Numbered from the stretch's first letter, positions 38,084 through 47,633 are shown. The stretch is DNA of 64,000 nt from Geobacteraceae bacterium (GCA_025355965.1 JANXYR010000062.1:62001-126000), one strand, 5' to 3'. The notes: generated by a model not told the origin, from the letters alone. Numbers and translations are program-made.

Positions 38084-39181
38084 ATGTCAGAAGAGTACAT
38101 CAAAGAGCAATCAAAAACCTTTGAATCCGGCATCAGACTGGACAGTGGGCGTATTCTGGCCCCGATTACCCTGGCATATGAAACTTACGGTGCGCTTAAT
38201 GAGCTGAGAACCAACGCTATTCTGGTTGAGCATGCCTGGACCGGGGATGCTCACCTGGCCGGAAAACGGAACGAGTCAGAAACCAAACCTGGCTGGTGGG
38301 ATGCCATTGTCGGTCCAGGGCGGCTTCTAGATACGGACCGCTATTTTGTTATCTGTTCAAATGTCATCGGCTCCTGTTTTGGCTCTACCGGTCCCACCTC
38401 AATCAATCCCAAAACTGGTAAACGCTACAATCTTTCTTTTCCTGTGGTCACAATTCGTGACATGGTCCGTGCCCAAAAATTGTTGATAGATGCTCTTGGT
38501 ATAGAGCGTCTGCTAACGGTTGTAGGGGGTAGTATGGGCGGCATGCAGGCCTTGGAGTGGGCAACGCAGTATCCTGACAGCATTGCTTCAGCTATAGTCC
38601 TGGCCACGACCCCTCGCCCGTCACCTCAGGCTATTTCGCTTAATGCCGTAGCACGATGGGCTATTTTCAACGACCCTACCTGGCGCAAGGGAGAATACAA
38701 ACATAATCCCAAGGACGGTCTGGCTCTTGCCCGCGGCATTGGTCATATCACCTTTCTTTCTGACGAATCCATGAACGCTAAATTCGGGCGCCGTTTTTCA
38801 GCTCGTGACGGGAATTTCGACTTCTTTGGCCAGTTTGAGGTTGAGCGCTATCTGAATTACAACGGCTACAATTTTGTTGATCGATTTGATGCTAACTCTT
38901 TTCTCTATCTGGCCAAGTCACTTGATCTCTACGATGTTGCCTGGGGTTACGAATCAATGTCTGAGGCCTTCAGCCATGTTAAGGCTCCTATTCAATTTTA
39001 TGCGTTCAGCTCTGACTGGCTTTACCCTCCATATCAGACAGAAGAGATGGTTTCCTGTCTCAAACAGCTCGGCAAAAACGCCGAATATCATCTGATTACG
39101 TCGGCATACGGCCATGACTCCTTTCTGTTAGAACATGAAACCTTTGCTCCGCTTGTGAGGGATTTTCTTGAGCGGATCTAA
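38084..39181 (+). CDS. metX: Homoserine O-acetyltransferase
   Basis: Acylates homoserine for methionine synthesis. It is an alpha/beta-hydrolase of 365 residues from ATG 38084. The nucleophile elbow is [13 protein letters not shown], and the C-terminal catalytic His is in [11 protein letters not shown]; an Asp lies in FSSDWLYPP. The frame stays open upstream to 38030, but this would run through the terminator hairpin, so the later ATG is chosen. Whether the donor is acetyl- or succinyl-CoA cannot be settled by reading. Its expression is governed by the S-box upstream. Confidence 0.95.
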   Translation: MSEEYIKEQSKTFESGIRLDSGRILAPITLAYETYGALNELRTNAILVEHAWTGDAHLAGKRNESETKPGWWDAIVGPGRLLDTDRYFVICSNVIGSCFGSTGPTSINPKTGKRYNLSFPVVTIRDMVRAQKLLIDALGIERLLTVVGGSMGGMQALEWATQYPDSIASAIVLATTPRPSPQAISLNAVARWAIFNDPTWRKGEYKHNPKDGLALARGIGHITFLSDESMNAKFGRRFSARDGNFDFFGQFEVERYLNYNGYNFVDRFDANSFLYLAKSLDLYDVAWGYESMSEAFSHVKAPIQFYAFSSDWLYPPYQTEEMVSCLKQLGKNAEYHLITSAYGHDSFLLEHETFAPLVRDFLERI

Positions 39182-39182
39182 A

Positions 39183-40067
39183 GTGGTGAGCAGTTCTGAT
39201 AAGAAAAAATCATTAGCTGAATTCAGGAACCATCCGTTATTCAGGAAGTTGAGGCATGGTGTTGGTAAAGCCATAGGCGACTTCGGTTTGATCGAGAATG
39301 GCGACCGTATCGCGGTGGCCGTTTCAGGTGGCAAGGATTCTTACGCGCTGCTTCTTGTGCTGGAGGAGTTGCGTAGAAGGGCCCCAGTGACATTTGAGCT
39401 GATCGCGCTCAATATCGATTCAGGCTATCCCGGCTACCGCGCAGATGTTATTGAAGATTTCTTCCGTAATAACGGTTTTTCCTATCTGATGGTGCCAAGC
39501 CGACATTATGACATCATTAAAGAAAAACTCCGTCCCGGTTCCTCTTACTGCTCTCTCTGTTCGCGTTTGAAGCGCGGAGAACTCTATGAAGCCGCACAGA
39601 CTTTGGGGTGCAATAAGCTGGCGCTAGGTCATCATAGTGATGACTTTATTGAGACTCTGTTGCTGAACCAGTTTTTTGTCGGTTCACTCAAGTCGATGTC
39701 CGCTTCAATGTTGGCGGATAACGGCATCATTACTGTAATCAGGCCATTGGTCTACCTTGCAGAAGAAGATATAGTCGCGTTTTCCCAATATGTGGAGTTG
39801 CCGGTAGTCAGTTGCTGTTGCCCGGTCAGTGGCATCGCCGACATGCAGCGCAAGCGGATGAAACAACTACTTAAAGAGTTGCAGGCTGATATCCCTCACG
39901 TCAAGAACAGCCTGCTGAAAGCTCTTTCAAATGTTCACCCCCGCCATCTGCTTGACCCTTTGCTGCGAAGAGAGTTGGCAGGAGTCGGGAAATCTGCCGA
40001 TCTTCTCGTCAACCATGCTTCGCTTCCTGAACCGGATTCCCATGTCTGCCAGCAAATCGAGAGCTGA
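39183..40067 (+). CDS. TtcA/TtuA-family tRNA thiolation ATPase
   Basis: A PP-loop adenylating enzyme of about 294 residues. The ATP-binding SGGKDSYALL is present, followed by a CxxC (CSLCSRLKRGELYEAA), LALGHHSDDFIETLL and a further cysteine cluster (VVSCCCPVSG). The cysteines are those that hold the Fe-S centre in TtcA enzymes, which thiolate cytidine 32 of tRNA. GTG 39183 starts just after the metX stop; TTG 39168 and GTG 39186 are alternatives in the same frame. The C-terminal region (NVHPRHLLDP) also matches the family. Confidence 0.9.
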   Translation: MVSSSDKKKSLAEFRNHPLFRKLRHGVGKAIGDFGLIENGDRIAVAVSGGKDSYALLLVLEELRRRAPVTFELIALNIDSGYPGYRADVIEDFFRNNGFSYLMVPSRHYDIIKEKLRPGSSYCSLCSRLKRGELYEAAQTLGCNKLALGHHSDDFIETLLLNQFFVGSLKSMSASMLADNGIITVIRPLVYLAEEDIVAFSQYVELPVVSCCCPVSGIADMQRKRMKQLLKELQADIPHVKNSLLKALSNVHPRHLLDPLLRRELAGVGKSADLLVNHASLPEPDSHVCQQIES

Positions 40068-40251
40068 ATACCAGCCACTGACCGCCACAACTGCTATAGC
40101 CACTATCATTATCGCTTCCATATGCCCACCCCCTGTTTTTATTATGAGCAAAGGATAGCAGAACTATACGACAGAATAAGTCATTTGAATATTATGGGAG
40201 ATTGTGTTGGTATGGTTAAGGCCATATCCACTCTCTCCGCAAGGAACAACT

Positions 40252-41199
40252 GTGAAGAATGAAAATCCTGAAAAGGTGATGAAATGGTTACAGTCGAAGC
40301 CGTCACTGGAAGATCTCGGCGTAGAATTTCCCGAGTTACGGGAAACTGTCAGGCAAGAAATTGCTGAAATAGTTGCCAATGGCACTTTAGCAGAACTACC
40401 TGCGTACCTGAAACGAATGTCGCAGACAGAAAAGTCTCTAGAAAAAAATTTTGTTGGGAGTCGGGGAGATAAAAAGATTGCCACAGCATTGGTGTTGCAG
40501 GTTGTAAAAACTCGTATCGCTCACCTGTCGATTAAGCGGCATCTGGTTTCAGAGGCTACCGGCATTGAAAAAGGTAAGGTCCGTTTTAATCTGCTGAATG
40601 GTTATTTTGCTCAAAGACTTCTGTTTGCGAACGGCCTTGAGCGTAAACCGGTTTCACTGTTCATGTTCCGCATAGTTTGGCCGCTAATCTGGCAAAGAAG
40701 ATTGCTCATGCCGCTTGTTCAGCCGGAGGGTATTTATTGTTTCTATTCGCGGCAGTTGGTTGATGCCATTGCGGCGCTAATCGCCTCCCGAACCTGCCTG
40801 GAAATAGCAGCTGGAGATGGTACGTTGACGCGATTTTTGGCCGACAGTGGTGTTAAAATCACGGCTACTGATGACCATAGCTGGAAACACGAGGTTAATT
40901 ATCCCGAATTTGTGGTCAAGCTGGATGCAAATGAGGCATTACGCGAGTATTCTCCTGAAGTAGTACTCTGCTCCTGGCCGCCAGCTGGCAACACATTTGA
41001 GCGTCAGGTGTTCAGAACCAGAAGCGTACAGCTGTATATTGTTGTCGGCAGCCGTCATTGGTTTGCCGCTGGAAACTGGGACGACTACCTCCAACAATCT
41101 TTATTTGACTTTGAAGAGGATAAAAAGTTGAGCTGTCTCGTACTCCCGCCGGGACTTGATGCAGCTGTGTATGTATTTAGAAGAAAACATGTAGGGTAG
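40252..41199 (+). CDS. SAM-dependent methyltransferase-like protein
   Basis: A 315-residue protein from GTG 40252, chosen because AAGGA lies six bases upstream (the open frame begins at 40204). The C-terminal half has a class I methyltransferase signature: CLEIAAGDGTLTRFLADSG (motif I), then ITATDDHSW and VVLCSWPPAGNTFE. The N-terminal ~150 residues are helical and carry no recognised domain. Substrate unknown. It converges on motB, 31 bp away. Confidence 0.75.
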   Translation: MKNENPEKVMKWLQSKPSLEDLGVEFPELRETVRQEIAEIVANGTLAELPAYLKRMSQTEKSLEKNFVGSRGDKKIATALVLQVVKTRIAHLSIKRHLVSEATGIEKGKVRFNLLNGYFAQRLLFANGLERKPVSLFMFRIVWPLIWQRRLLMPLVQPEGIYCFYSRQLVDAIAALIASRTCLEIAAGDGTLTRFLADSGVKITATDDHSWKHEVNYPEFVVKLDANEALREYSPEVVLCSWPPAGNTFERQVFRTRSVQLYIVVGSRHWFAAGNWDDYLQQSLFDFEEDKKLSCLVLPPGLDAAVYVFRRKHVG

Positions 41200-41230
41200 A
41201 GTGCGTGGTGAGGTCTGCAGATGTACTTGT

Positions 41231-42016
41231 TTAGGGTTCGCCGTGCTCGGCATCTCCTGAAAGCATGACGAGATCGACGCGCCGGTTCCTGGCTCGCCCC
41301 TCTTGGGTCGTGTTGTCGGCAATCGGTCTGAATTCAGCATAGCCGGTTGCAGATATCTTGTTGGGATCAATGTCAAAGTTTTTCAGAAGATACTTAAGGC
41401 CATTTGTTGCGCGGGATGTTGAAAGTTCCCAATTTGATGGAAATTGTGCTGTGCTGATCGGGACGTTGTCGGTATGACCCTCGAGCCGCAAAGGGTTGTT
41501 GTACTGAGTCATTACTTCAGCGATGGTGTTGATCAGTTCATACGCTTCAGGCTTAATGTTTGACTGGCCGGAGTTGAAAAAACCGGCCTCTTTCAGACTG
41601 ACGATTAGGCCGCGCCGGGTTATTTCAAGGGTAACCTTAGTCTGCGCCCCCTGTTTGACAAGATACGCTTCAACCGCAGATTTGATCTGGCGGAAATCTT
41701 TTTCTTCCGCCCTTGTCTTTCCTTGACCACTTCGAGTTCGCCCCATAGGGTTTACTTTTACTTCCGGTTTGAGTGATGGGATTACGGTCATTGTCTGCGA
41801 AGGGATTACATTGACTTTTGGAGCGGATGCGCCTGCGGTTGCCATGCCAAAAGATTGCTGAATAGCCTGCATGACCTCTTCAACCTTCTTTTTGTCGCTC
41901 TGCCCCATCGCGTACAGAACTACGAAAACAGCAAATAGCAACGTAATAAAGTCTGCGTATGAAACGAGCCATCGCTCGTGGTTGACATGCTTTTCAGGCG
42001 CTTTTTTTAGTGCCAT
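41231..42016 (-). CDS. motB: Flagellar motor protein MotB (OmpA-like)
   Basis: The 261-residue stator B subunit. A single transmembrane helix holds the proton-binding Asp in VSYADFITLLFAVFVVLYA. A peptidoglycan-binding OmpA domain occupies the C-terminal third (LEGHTDNVPI, LSTSRATNGLKYLL, GRARNRRVDLVM). It lies six bases after motA and functions with it as the proton channel of the flagellar stator. Confidence 0.93.
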   Translation of the reverse strand: MALKKAPEKHVNHERWLVSYADFITLLFAVFVVLYAMGQSDKKKVEEVMQAIQQSFGMATAGASAPKVNVIPSQTMTVIPSLKPEVKVNPMGRTRSGQGKTRAEEKDFRQIKSAVEAYLVKQGAQTKVTLEITRRGLIVSLKEAGFFNSGQSNIKPEAYELINTIAEVMTQYNNPLRLEGHTDNVPISTAQFPSNWELSTSRATNGLKYLLKNFDIDPNKISATGYAEFRPIADNTTQEGRARNRRVDLVMLSGDAEHGEP

Positions 42017-42022
42017 AGATGG

Positions 42023-42769
42023 TTAGTGGCCGCCTACATAGGCCATCAGTTTCTGTTCAATGAAATGCGGATTCTCACCGTTTTGGATTGCAATAAGCCC
42101 CTCAAGAATCATGATTCTCCGGAGCATTTCTTCTTTCATCCTTATTTTGAGTTTAGTTCCGATCGGCAGACAGACAACATTGGCTACAATCAGACCATAA
42201 ATGGTAGCAACGAACGCAACGGCGATACCACCCCCCAGTTTGGAGGTATCGGAAAGATTGGCCATGACGTGGATGAGACCGAGAACAGCGCCGATAATGC
42301 CGATAGTCGGAGAGTACCCACCGGCCGCTTCATAAAATTCAATTGAATGTTTAAAATGATCTTCATACGCCATGATATCAGCTTCAAGTGTTTCGCGCAG
42401 TTTCTGAGGGTCAATGCCGTCAACTACCAGCGATATTCCTTTTTTTATGAACGGATCGCGAACTGACTGAGCCTCCTGTTCCAGAGAAATCAAGCCATTT
42501 CGCCTGGCTTTGGTGGCATAATTTATGATGTCTTTTACAACCTGCTCATGATCAACTTTTGCCGGCAAAAACGCAATTTTAATATTCTTCATCGCGCCAA
42601 TAATTGCCGACAGCGGGAAAGAGACGAACGTTGCCCCAAAGGTGCCACCCAAAACAATCATCGCTGCCGTAGGCTGTATCAGGGCCGATATGTGTACGCC
42701 TTCAATAGCGGCGCCGCCAAAGACAGCTCCGAAGGCCATCACCAACCCTATAATTGTAGCTAAATCCAT
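42023..42769 (-). CDS. motA: Flagellar motor protein MotA
   Basis: The 248-residue stator A subunit with four transmembrane helices and a cytoplasmic loop. The signature GYSPTIGIIGAVLGLIHVM and the preceding ALxxG-type helix GGGIAVAFVATIYGLIVANVV are typical. It lies between flbD and motB in one operon. Confidence 0.94.
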   Translation of the reverse strand: MDLATIIGLVMAFGAVFGGAAIEGVHISALIQPTAAMIVLGGTFGATFVSFPLSAIIGAMKNIKIAFLPAKVDHEQVVKDIINYATKARRNGLISLEQEAQSVRDPFIKKGISLVVDGIDPQKLRETLEADIMAYEDHFKHSIEFYEAAGGYSPTIGIIGAVLGLIHVMANLSDTSKLGGGIAVAFVATIYGLIVANVVCLPIGTKLKIRMKEEMLRRIMILEGLIAIQNGENPHFIEQKLMAYVGGH

Positions 42770-42772
42770 ACG

Positions 42773-43096
42773 CTAATAATCCCGATTGTGGAATGGAGTG
42801 TGGTTGCGTTTGTCCTCAGAATCCGGGGAGGTATCATCTTGCGGATCTCTCGACCAATCAAGCCGGTGAGCCATAGGGCGACCAAGATAACGTCTTGCTG
42901 CCGGAACTGCCGCCCGGCGTGAAATTCTGGCGCGAAAGGCGACTATCCTGCTTACAATTGTGCTGGCCCGGTCGACAACTATATATCGATTGCCGTTGAA
43001 AAGTGTAATAACAGTGTCCGGAGTTTCTTCGATGCAGATGATGTGGTCCGGATTCAAGTACATCCGCTGTTTATCCAGACGTGTCACTACTATCAT
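42773..43096 (-). CDS. flbD: Flagellar protein FlbD
   Basis: The 107-residue protein starts with the small FlbD domain: MIVVTRLDKQRMYLNPDHI, then IEETPDTVITLFNGNRYIV. After about residue 60 there is an Arg-rich and then charged extension not found in the minimal ~70-residue FlbD. The role of FlbD in flagella is poorly defined. It heads the flbD-motA-motB operon. Confidence 0.9.
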   Translation of the reverse strand: MIVVTRLDKQRMYLNPDHIICIEETPDTVITLFNGNRYIVVDRASTIVSRIVAFRARISRRAAVPAARRYLGRPMAHRLDWSRDPQDDTSPDSEDKRNHTPFHNRDY

Positions 43097-43198
43097 AGAC
43101 TCCCCGATAGATTGATGAGTATCTCATTGTATAAATATCAAAAGCTGAATAAGGTCAAGAACTTTTTGCTCTTTTGCTGCCTATGCTGCTGTGGCTGG

Positions 43199-44290
43199 TC
43201 AGATCATGTTATCAATCGCATCAAAATCAATATAGCGCTCTGCAATAGAGTTTATCAGCTCAATCTTTTCACTATCCTCAGGACCAATCTTCGAAACATG
43301 TTCGCGCAACTGGTAAAATATTTCAGAGGATGTCTCTTTTATACGAATGTACGGGATGTTGCTGTCGTCCAGAATACGCTGGGTTATGCCGGAAACCGGT
43401 ACGTGGCCGGCGATGATCAACCCGGCAAGGCGTGCCTTGTACTCCGGGATGTGGTGTAGTGCCGAAGCAGTAACAAGCAGCTCATCACGCGAACTGGTCA
43501 CAATAAGAAGGGTAGATGTTTCCAGATGATCAATAACAATCTGCGAAGAGGCCGCACCAAGCTGAATGTTATGGCAGAGACGGCTGCGTTCCGATGAATC
43601 ACCGTTAAGCGCCAGTCCAAGCAGCTCGGAAACATGGAGAAGCGTTGGATCGGCAAGTGTTGGCAGATAGTCAAAGGCACTTGTGACCATAATACCGCTT
43701 CCGGCAAAAGCTTTTGCAAGATAGCTGAGGGTATTTAACCTCTTTTCAGAAACAAGTTTGTTGGCCATGATTATGCGAACATCCGTTTTTTCACGTTGAT
43801 AAAGCGCCAGATTAAGCTCAACAGCGTCTATGACATTGCCGATCCCGCCACCGGTCACCAGCAGAACCGGAGCGTTCAATTCAGCCGCAATCTGGGCATT
43901 ATTCATACCGATTACCGAACCGACACCGCCATGACCTGCTCCCTCGATGATCAGGAAATCATACTTCTTTTCCAGCTCATTGCAGGCGGCCCGGATAGCT
44001 CTGCGCGGTGCCGCCGAGTCTATCAAGCCGTCAAGAAACCGGCGTGTTGTCCCCGGGGTCAGTGTCACGGGAGACATAAGCGCAACATCCTCCTCAACGC
44101 CGAAAACGCTTGAGAACATGGCGGCATCCTTGTCAACCGTAGTGCCGTTAAACTCTATCCATTTTGGACCGAGCGGCTTCATGAAGCCGACTCGCTCGTA
44201 CTTTTTGCGCGCCAGATGCATCAATGAGAGACTAATGGTTGTCTTGCCACAATGCTGACCTGTTGCCCCTATGAAGATTTTCCTGCACAT
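43199..44290 (-). CDS. BioD-like/DRTGG domain protein (Pta N-terminal type)
   Basis: A 363-residue P-loop protein with the Walker A GATGQHCGKTTISLSL and an ATPase of the dethiobiotin-synthetase type (IIEGAGHGGVGSVIGMNNAQIA), followed at about 215-330 by a DRTGG domain (ending LAGLIIAGHVPVSGITQRIL). This is the arrangement of the N-terminal half of long phosphotransacetylases, but the acetyltransferase domain is absent, so it is probably regulatory. I do not know its ligand. Confidence 0.85.
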   Translation of the reverse strand: MCRKIFIGATGQHCGKTTISLSLMHLARKKYERVGFMKPLGPKWIEFNGTTVDKDAAMFSSVFGVEEDVALMSPVTLTPGTTRRFLDGLIDSAAPRRAIRAACNELEKKYDFLIIEGAGHGGVGSVIGMNNAQIAAELNAPVLLVTGGGIGNVIDAVELNLALYQREKTDVRIIMANKLVSEKRLNTLSYLAKAFAGSGIMVTSAFDYLPTLADPTLLHVSELLGLALNGDSSERSRLCHNIQLGAASSQIVIDHLETSTLLIVTSSRDELLVTASALHHIPEYKARLAGLIIAGHVPVSGITQRILDDSNIPYIRIKETSSEIFYQLREHVSKIGPEDSEKIELINSIAERYIDFDAIDNMI

Positions 44291-44313
44291 TACTGAATGA
44301 CTCCTGCAACGAA

Positions 44314-44655
44314 TTAAAGTGGTATTGCTATCTTGTCGAAGTATTCGTCAAAGGCCTCTTCGCCTGAAATAAAACGTAAAAAGCGAACTCCCATTCCGTT
44401 TTTCTTTACAAGATGAAAGAGGTTTGGCGGGACTTTTTTCGCCCACATGACTAACGCCACCAGTTCTACTGTGCTTCCTTCCGGGAGTGTGATCTTGATT
44501 TTAATCTTTGAGTTGGGTGGTAAAACATAGGGTGTATGGATAAACATGCCGATCATGGAAATATCTTGCGTAAAGCCGACCTTGACGACTTTATCGTCGC
44601 TAAAGTTGATCGTAATGCGCTTTTTAATTCGCCTGATATCTCGTTTATCCGCCAC
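44314..44655 (-). CDS. PilZ domain protein
   Basis: A 113-residue single-domain protein. It has the PilZ c-di-GMP-binding arginines (RRIKKR at residues 8-13) and the D-x-S-x-x-G-like motif (QDISMIGMFI), with a small hydrophobic beta-barrel. It should bind cyclic di-GMP, which fits the diguanylate cyclase elsewhere in the window and the flagellar genes nearby; the actual target is unknown. Confidence 0.88.
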   Translation of the reverse strand: MADKRDIRRIKKRITINFSDDKVVKVGFTQDISMIGMFIHTPYVLPPNSKIKIKITLPEGSTVELVALVMWAKKVPPNLFHLVKKNGMGVRFLRFISGEEAFDEYFDKIAIPL

Positions 44656-44804
44656 TCTTTATATCCCCATGAATCCTATTTGGAAGAACAAGCTGTGCAT
44701 ATGTCGGACACCATGCCAGAAATATACCATAACTTCAATAGATAGAAGGTTCTGTGTATGAAAAATATCATAATCTGATGGCCCCGGCATGAGTCTAAAA
44801 TGAA

Positions 44805-44833
44805 TTGACAGAGCATCAGCAATCATCTACTTT
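44805..44833 (+). promoter_or_regulatory. Promoter of the thi operon
   Basis: Consensus TTGACA (44805-44810) and TACTTT (44828-44833), 17 bases apart, just upstream of the TPP riboswitch. Confidence 0.7.
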
Positions 44834-44840
44834 GGCACAA

Positions 44841-44921
44841 AGCTAGGGGAGTTTCGACTGAGAGCGGTTACACCGCGACCCTTTGTACCTGATCCGGGTA
44901 ATACCGGCGTAGGGAAGCGCG
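44841..44921 (+). promoter_or_regulatory. TPP (thi-box) riboswitch
   Basis: The conserved pieces are present in order: AGCTAGGGGAG, ACTGAGAG, ACCCTTTGTACCTGATCC, GGGTAATACCGGCGTAGGGAAGC. It precedes thiS-thiG-thiE, the expected targets. A hairpin with a T run (44942-44963) follows as the expression platform. Confidence 0.97.
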
Positions 44922-44941
44922 ACCTACTGATGTATTAAATG

Positions 44942-44963
44942 AGCCGCTGCTGCGGTTTTTTTT
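44942..44963 (+). terminator. Riboswitch-controlled terminator before thiS
   Basis: A short stem AGCCGC/GCGGTT with loop TGCT, followed by eight T residues, ends 17 bases before the thiS ATG. Confidence 0.75.
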
Positions 44964-44979
44964 GTTTGCGGAGGTTGAA

Positions 44980-45180
44980 ATGCAGATTGTGCTAAACGGT
45001 GATTCTATAGAGACGATGGATGGTTGCACAGTCGAAGCGCTACTGCAACAGCTTGGAATCGGTCGGGAGCGGGTCGCGGTTGAGTTGAATGCCGACATCG
45101 TCCCGAAGGCCGGTTATGAAAAACAGCTTCTTTCAAATGGCGATAAAATTGAGATAGTTCATTTTGTTGGTGGAGGATAA
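44980..45180 (+). CDS. thiS: Sulfur carrier protein ThiS
   Basis: A 66-residue ubiquitin-fold protein ending in the thiocarboxylate-forming Gly-Gly (HFVGGG). It carries sulfur to ThiG for the thiazole ring. The ATG at 44980 with GGAGG upstream is preferred over a longer TTG start. First gene of the operon. Confidence 0.95.
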   Translation: MQIVLNGDSIETMDGCTVEALLQQLGIGRERVAVELNADIVPKAGYEKQLLSNGDKIEIVHFVGGG

Positions 45181-45186
45181 CAGCCT

Positions 45187-45966
45187 ATGACACAGGCAGC
45201 AGATAAACTAATCATTGGCGGTCGCGAGTTTACCTCACGTTTGATGGTTGGCACCGGTAAGTATGCCAGCTTTGAACAGACAGCCCTGGCGCTGGAAATG
45301 TCCGGAGCCGAGATCATCACTGTGGCAGTGCGGCGGGTAAATCTAGACCGTAGCAAAGAATCGCTGCTTGATTACATTGACCTGAAGAAATACACCTTGC
45401 TGCCAAATACAGCTGGTTGCTACACGGCTGACGATGCGGTGCGAACATGCCGCCTGGCCCGTGAAGCCGGTATGTCGGACTTTGTAAAGCTGGAGGTCTT
45501 GGGAGATGAAAAAACACTTTTTCCGGACAACGAAGAGCTGCTTAAAGCCGCAAAAATACTGGTAGCGGATGGGTTTACCGTTCTCCCCTACTGTAGTGAC
45601 GATGTGATTGTCTGTAAAAAGCTGGAAGACATAGGCTGTGTCGCGGTTATGCCCCTGGGAGCCCCCATTGGAAGCGGGCTTGGTATCCGTAACCCATACA
45701 ATATTCGTATCATTCTCGAAAATGTCAGCGTACCGGTCATTGTGGATGCCGGAGTCGGTTCAGCGTCAGATGCCGCCATCGCTATGGAGCTGGGTTGTGC
45801 CGGGGTTCTTATGAACACTGCAATTGCCTGTGCTCAGGATCCGATCGCCATGGCGGAAGCTATGAAGTTGGCAGTGATCGCCGGTCGATTGTCTTTCAAG
45901 GCTGGGCGGATTCCCCGCAAGCTTTACGCAAACGCTTCCAGTCCGCTGGATGGCCTGATCGGTTGA
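45187..45966 (+). CDS. thiG: Thiazole synthase
   Basis: A TIM-barrel enzyme of 259 residues that builds the thiazole phosphate from deoxyxylulose-5-phosphate, dehydroglycine and ThiS-thiocarboxylate. Motifs [36 protein letters not shown] and [20 protein letters not shown] are typical. No thiH or thiO, thiF or thiC is found in this window. Confidence 0.97.
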   Translation: MTQAADKLIIGGREFTSRLMVGTGKYASFEQTALALEMSGAEIITVAVRRVNLDRSKESLLDYIDLKKYTLLPNTAGCYTADDAVRTCRLAREAGMSDFVKLEVLGDEKTLFPDNEELLKAAKILVADGFTVLPYCSDDVIVCKKLEDIGCVAVMPLGAPIGSGLGIRNPYNIRIILENVSVPVIVDAGVGSASDAAIAMELGCAGVLMNTAIACAQDPIAMAEAMKLAVIAGRLSFKAGRIPRKLYANASSPLDGLIG

Positions 45967-45979
45967 ATATCTCACTCTG

Positions 45980-46621
45980 ATGCAGATGACAGATTACAGC
46001 CTGTATCTGATCACTGACCGGCATCAGACCGGTGGCAGAGAACTTACAGAAGTCGTGCGTCAGTCGCTTGAGGGGGGAGTAAGAGCAGTTCAGCTGCGTG
46101 AAAAAGATCTGTCCGGCGCAGAACTGTACCGGCTGGCGTTGGAGTTACGTGCCTTAACCCGTAGCTATGGCGCCAGACTCATGATCAACGATCGGCTGGA
46201 TATTGCTCTTGCTGTAGAGGCTGATGGTGTCCATCTCGGCGTCAATAGTCTGCCGGTGGCTGCAGCACGGCGTTTGCTTGGCAGGCAGATGATTATCGGC
46301 TATTCCGCTCATGCCCTTGACGAGGCTCTGTGCGCTCAGGCTGATGGAGCTGATTTTATTACGTTCAGCCCAGTGTATCACACTCCATCCAAGGCGGCCT
46401 ATGGCGAACCATGCGGAGTCAAAAAGTTGGCAGACGCTGCCTGCGCTCTGGAAATACCTGTTATCGCCCTGGGAGGAATTGGGGAAGCAAACATCTCCGA
46501 AGCACTGTCTGCCAGCGTACAGGGCATTGCTGTAATCTCGGCCATTCTTGCCGCCGCCGACCCGCGCGCCGCTGCCGTATCCCTGCTTAAAAAGATCGAA
46601 GAGTATGTCACACACCCCTGA
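45980..46621 (+). CDS. thiE: Thiamine-phosphate synthase
   Basis: Joins the pyrimidine and thiazole halves to make thiamine phosphate. The 213-residue TIM barrel has VQLREKDLSG, LMINDRLDIALAVEADGVHLG and VIALGGIGEANISEAL. The next gene starts inside its 3' end. Confidence 0.96.
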   Translation: MQMTDYSLYLITDRHQTGGRELTEVVRQSLEGGVRAVQLREKDLSGAELYRLALELRALTRSYGARLMINDRLDIALAVEADGVHLGVNSLPVAAARRLLGRQMIIGYSAHALDEALCAQADGADFITFSPVYHTPSKAAYGEPCGVKKLADAACALEIPVIALGGIGEANISEALSASVQGIAVISAILAAADPRAAAVSLLKKIEEYVTHP

Positions 46622-47567
46622 CGAACGAATACACCCACAACTTCATATAAATTCTTACGGAAACTATCTGCGTCGCCGTTTCGGTATGCGGATCAGCAAA
46701 GTCAACGTGGATGCCGGCTTCACCTGCCCAAATCGCGACGGCAGCAAGGGGACCGGTGGCTGTATTTACTGTAATAACGTGTCATTCTCACCCAAAGGGA
46801 CCCTGCCCGCAGTGCCGCTGGAAGAACAGATAGCGGCTGGCATTGAATACCACCGCATCCGGCTTGGCTCCCAAAAATTTATCATCTATTTTCAAAAATA
46901 CACAAATACCTATGCCTCGGTGGAGCTGTTGTCAGAGCTTTATCGTAAGGCCCTTGACCATCCTGATGTGATAGGTATCTCGGTCGGAACACGTCCCGAT
47001 TCACTTAGCGATGAAGCTCTCGACCTGTTAACGGAAATCGCGTATACAAAATACGTCTGTCTTGAACTGGGATTGCAGTCGATGGATGACGCTATTCTTG
47101 ATAGAATCAACCGTGGGCATACCCTGGATGATTTTATAGGGACGGTTAACCGTGCCGCCGGTCGTAATTTTGACATCTGTGCCCATTTGATTCATGGTTT
47201 TCCCGGGGAAAGTTCAAAAGAGTTTTTAAAGACGGCGGACCTGATGGCCGGCTTACCCATCGACTCAATCAAGCTTCATCAACTGCATGCCGTAGAAGGG
47301 ACAGAGCTGGCGGAGCTGTACCGCCGTGGAAAATTTACTCCACTTACTCTTGAAGCATATATCTCAACGATCGCTGACTTTTTGGAGTTATTGCCGCCAC
47401 GGATTGCCATTCAACGTTTGTATGGCTCGGCCCCTCTGGCAATAAGTGTCGCCCCGCAGTGGGGGTTGAAGAATAATCAGATGTGGTATGCGATTGTCAA
47501 CGAATTGACAAAGCGTGGCAGTTGGCAGGGGTGTAAAGCCGGGGTAAGGAAAGACGTTAAATCTTGA
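46605..47567 (+). CDS. TIGR01212-type (YhcC-like) radical SAM protein
   Basis: A 320-residue radical SAM enzyme from ATG 46605, overlapping thiE by 17 nt (the frame is open from 46548, but inside thiE). The Cys cluster is CPNRDGSKGTGGCIYC, with spacing longer than CxxxCxxC, a feature of this family. LELGLQSMDDAILDRINRGHT and HLIHGFPGE are further signatures. The family may act on tRNA or small molecules; its reaction is not established. Position in the thi operon does not prove a thiamine role. Confidence 0.88.
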   Translation: MSHTPDERIHPQLHINSYGNYLRRRFGMRISKVNVDAGFTCPNRDGSKGTGGCIYCNNVSFSPKGTLPAVPLEEQIAAGIEYHRIRLGSQKFIIYFQKYTNTYASVELLSELYRKALDHPDVIGISVGTRPDSLSDEALDLLTEIAYTKYVCLELGLQSMDDAILDRINRGHTLDDFIGTVNRAAGRNFDICAHLIHGFPGESSKEFLKTADLMAGLPIDSIKLHQLHAVEGTELAELYRRGKFTPLTLEAYISTIADFLELLPPRIAIQRLYGSAPLAISVAPQWGLKNNQMWYAIVNELTKRGSWQGCKAGVRKDVKS

Positions 47568-47633
47568 CCCTTGCCTCTTGACCCTGTAATTAAAATCTGT
47601 GCGGCCATACATTTTTTATAGAAGGAGTCTATC

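Noticed and set aside
39927-40118. Small membrane-like protein on the minus strand (MEAIMIVAIAVVAVSGWYSA...)
   Set aside because: A G-rich sequence precedes the ATG at 40118 and the first 20 residues are hydrophobic, but most of the frame is antisense to the conserved end of the TtcA-family gene. Kept as possible but unsupported.
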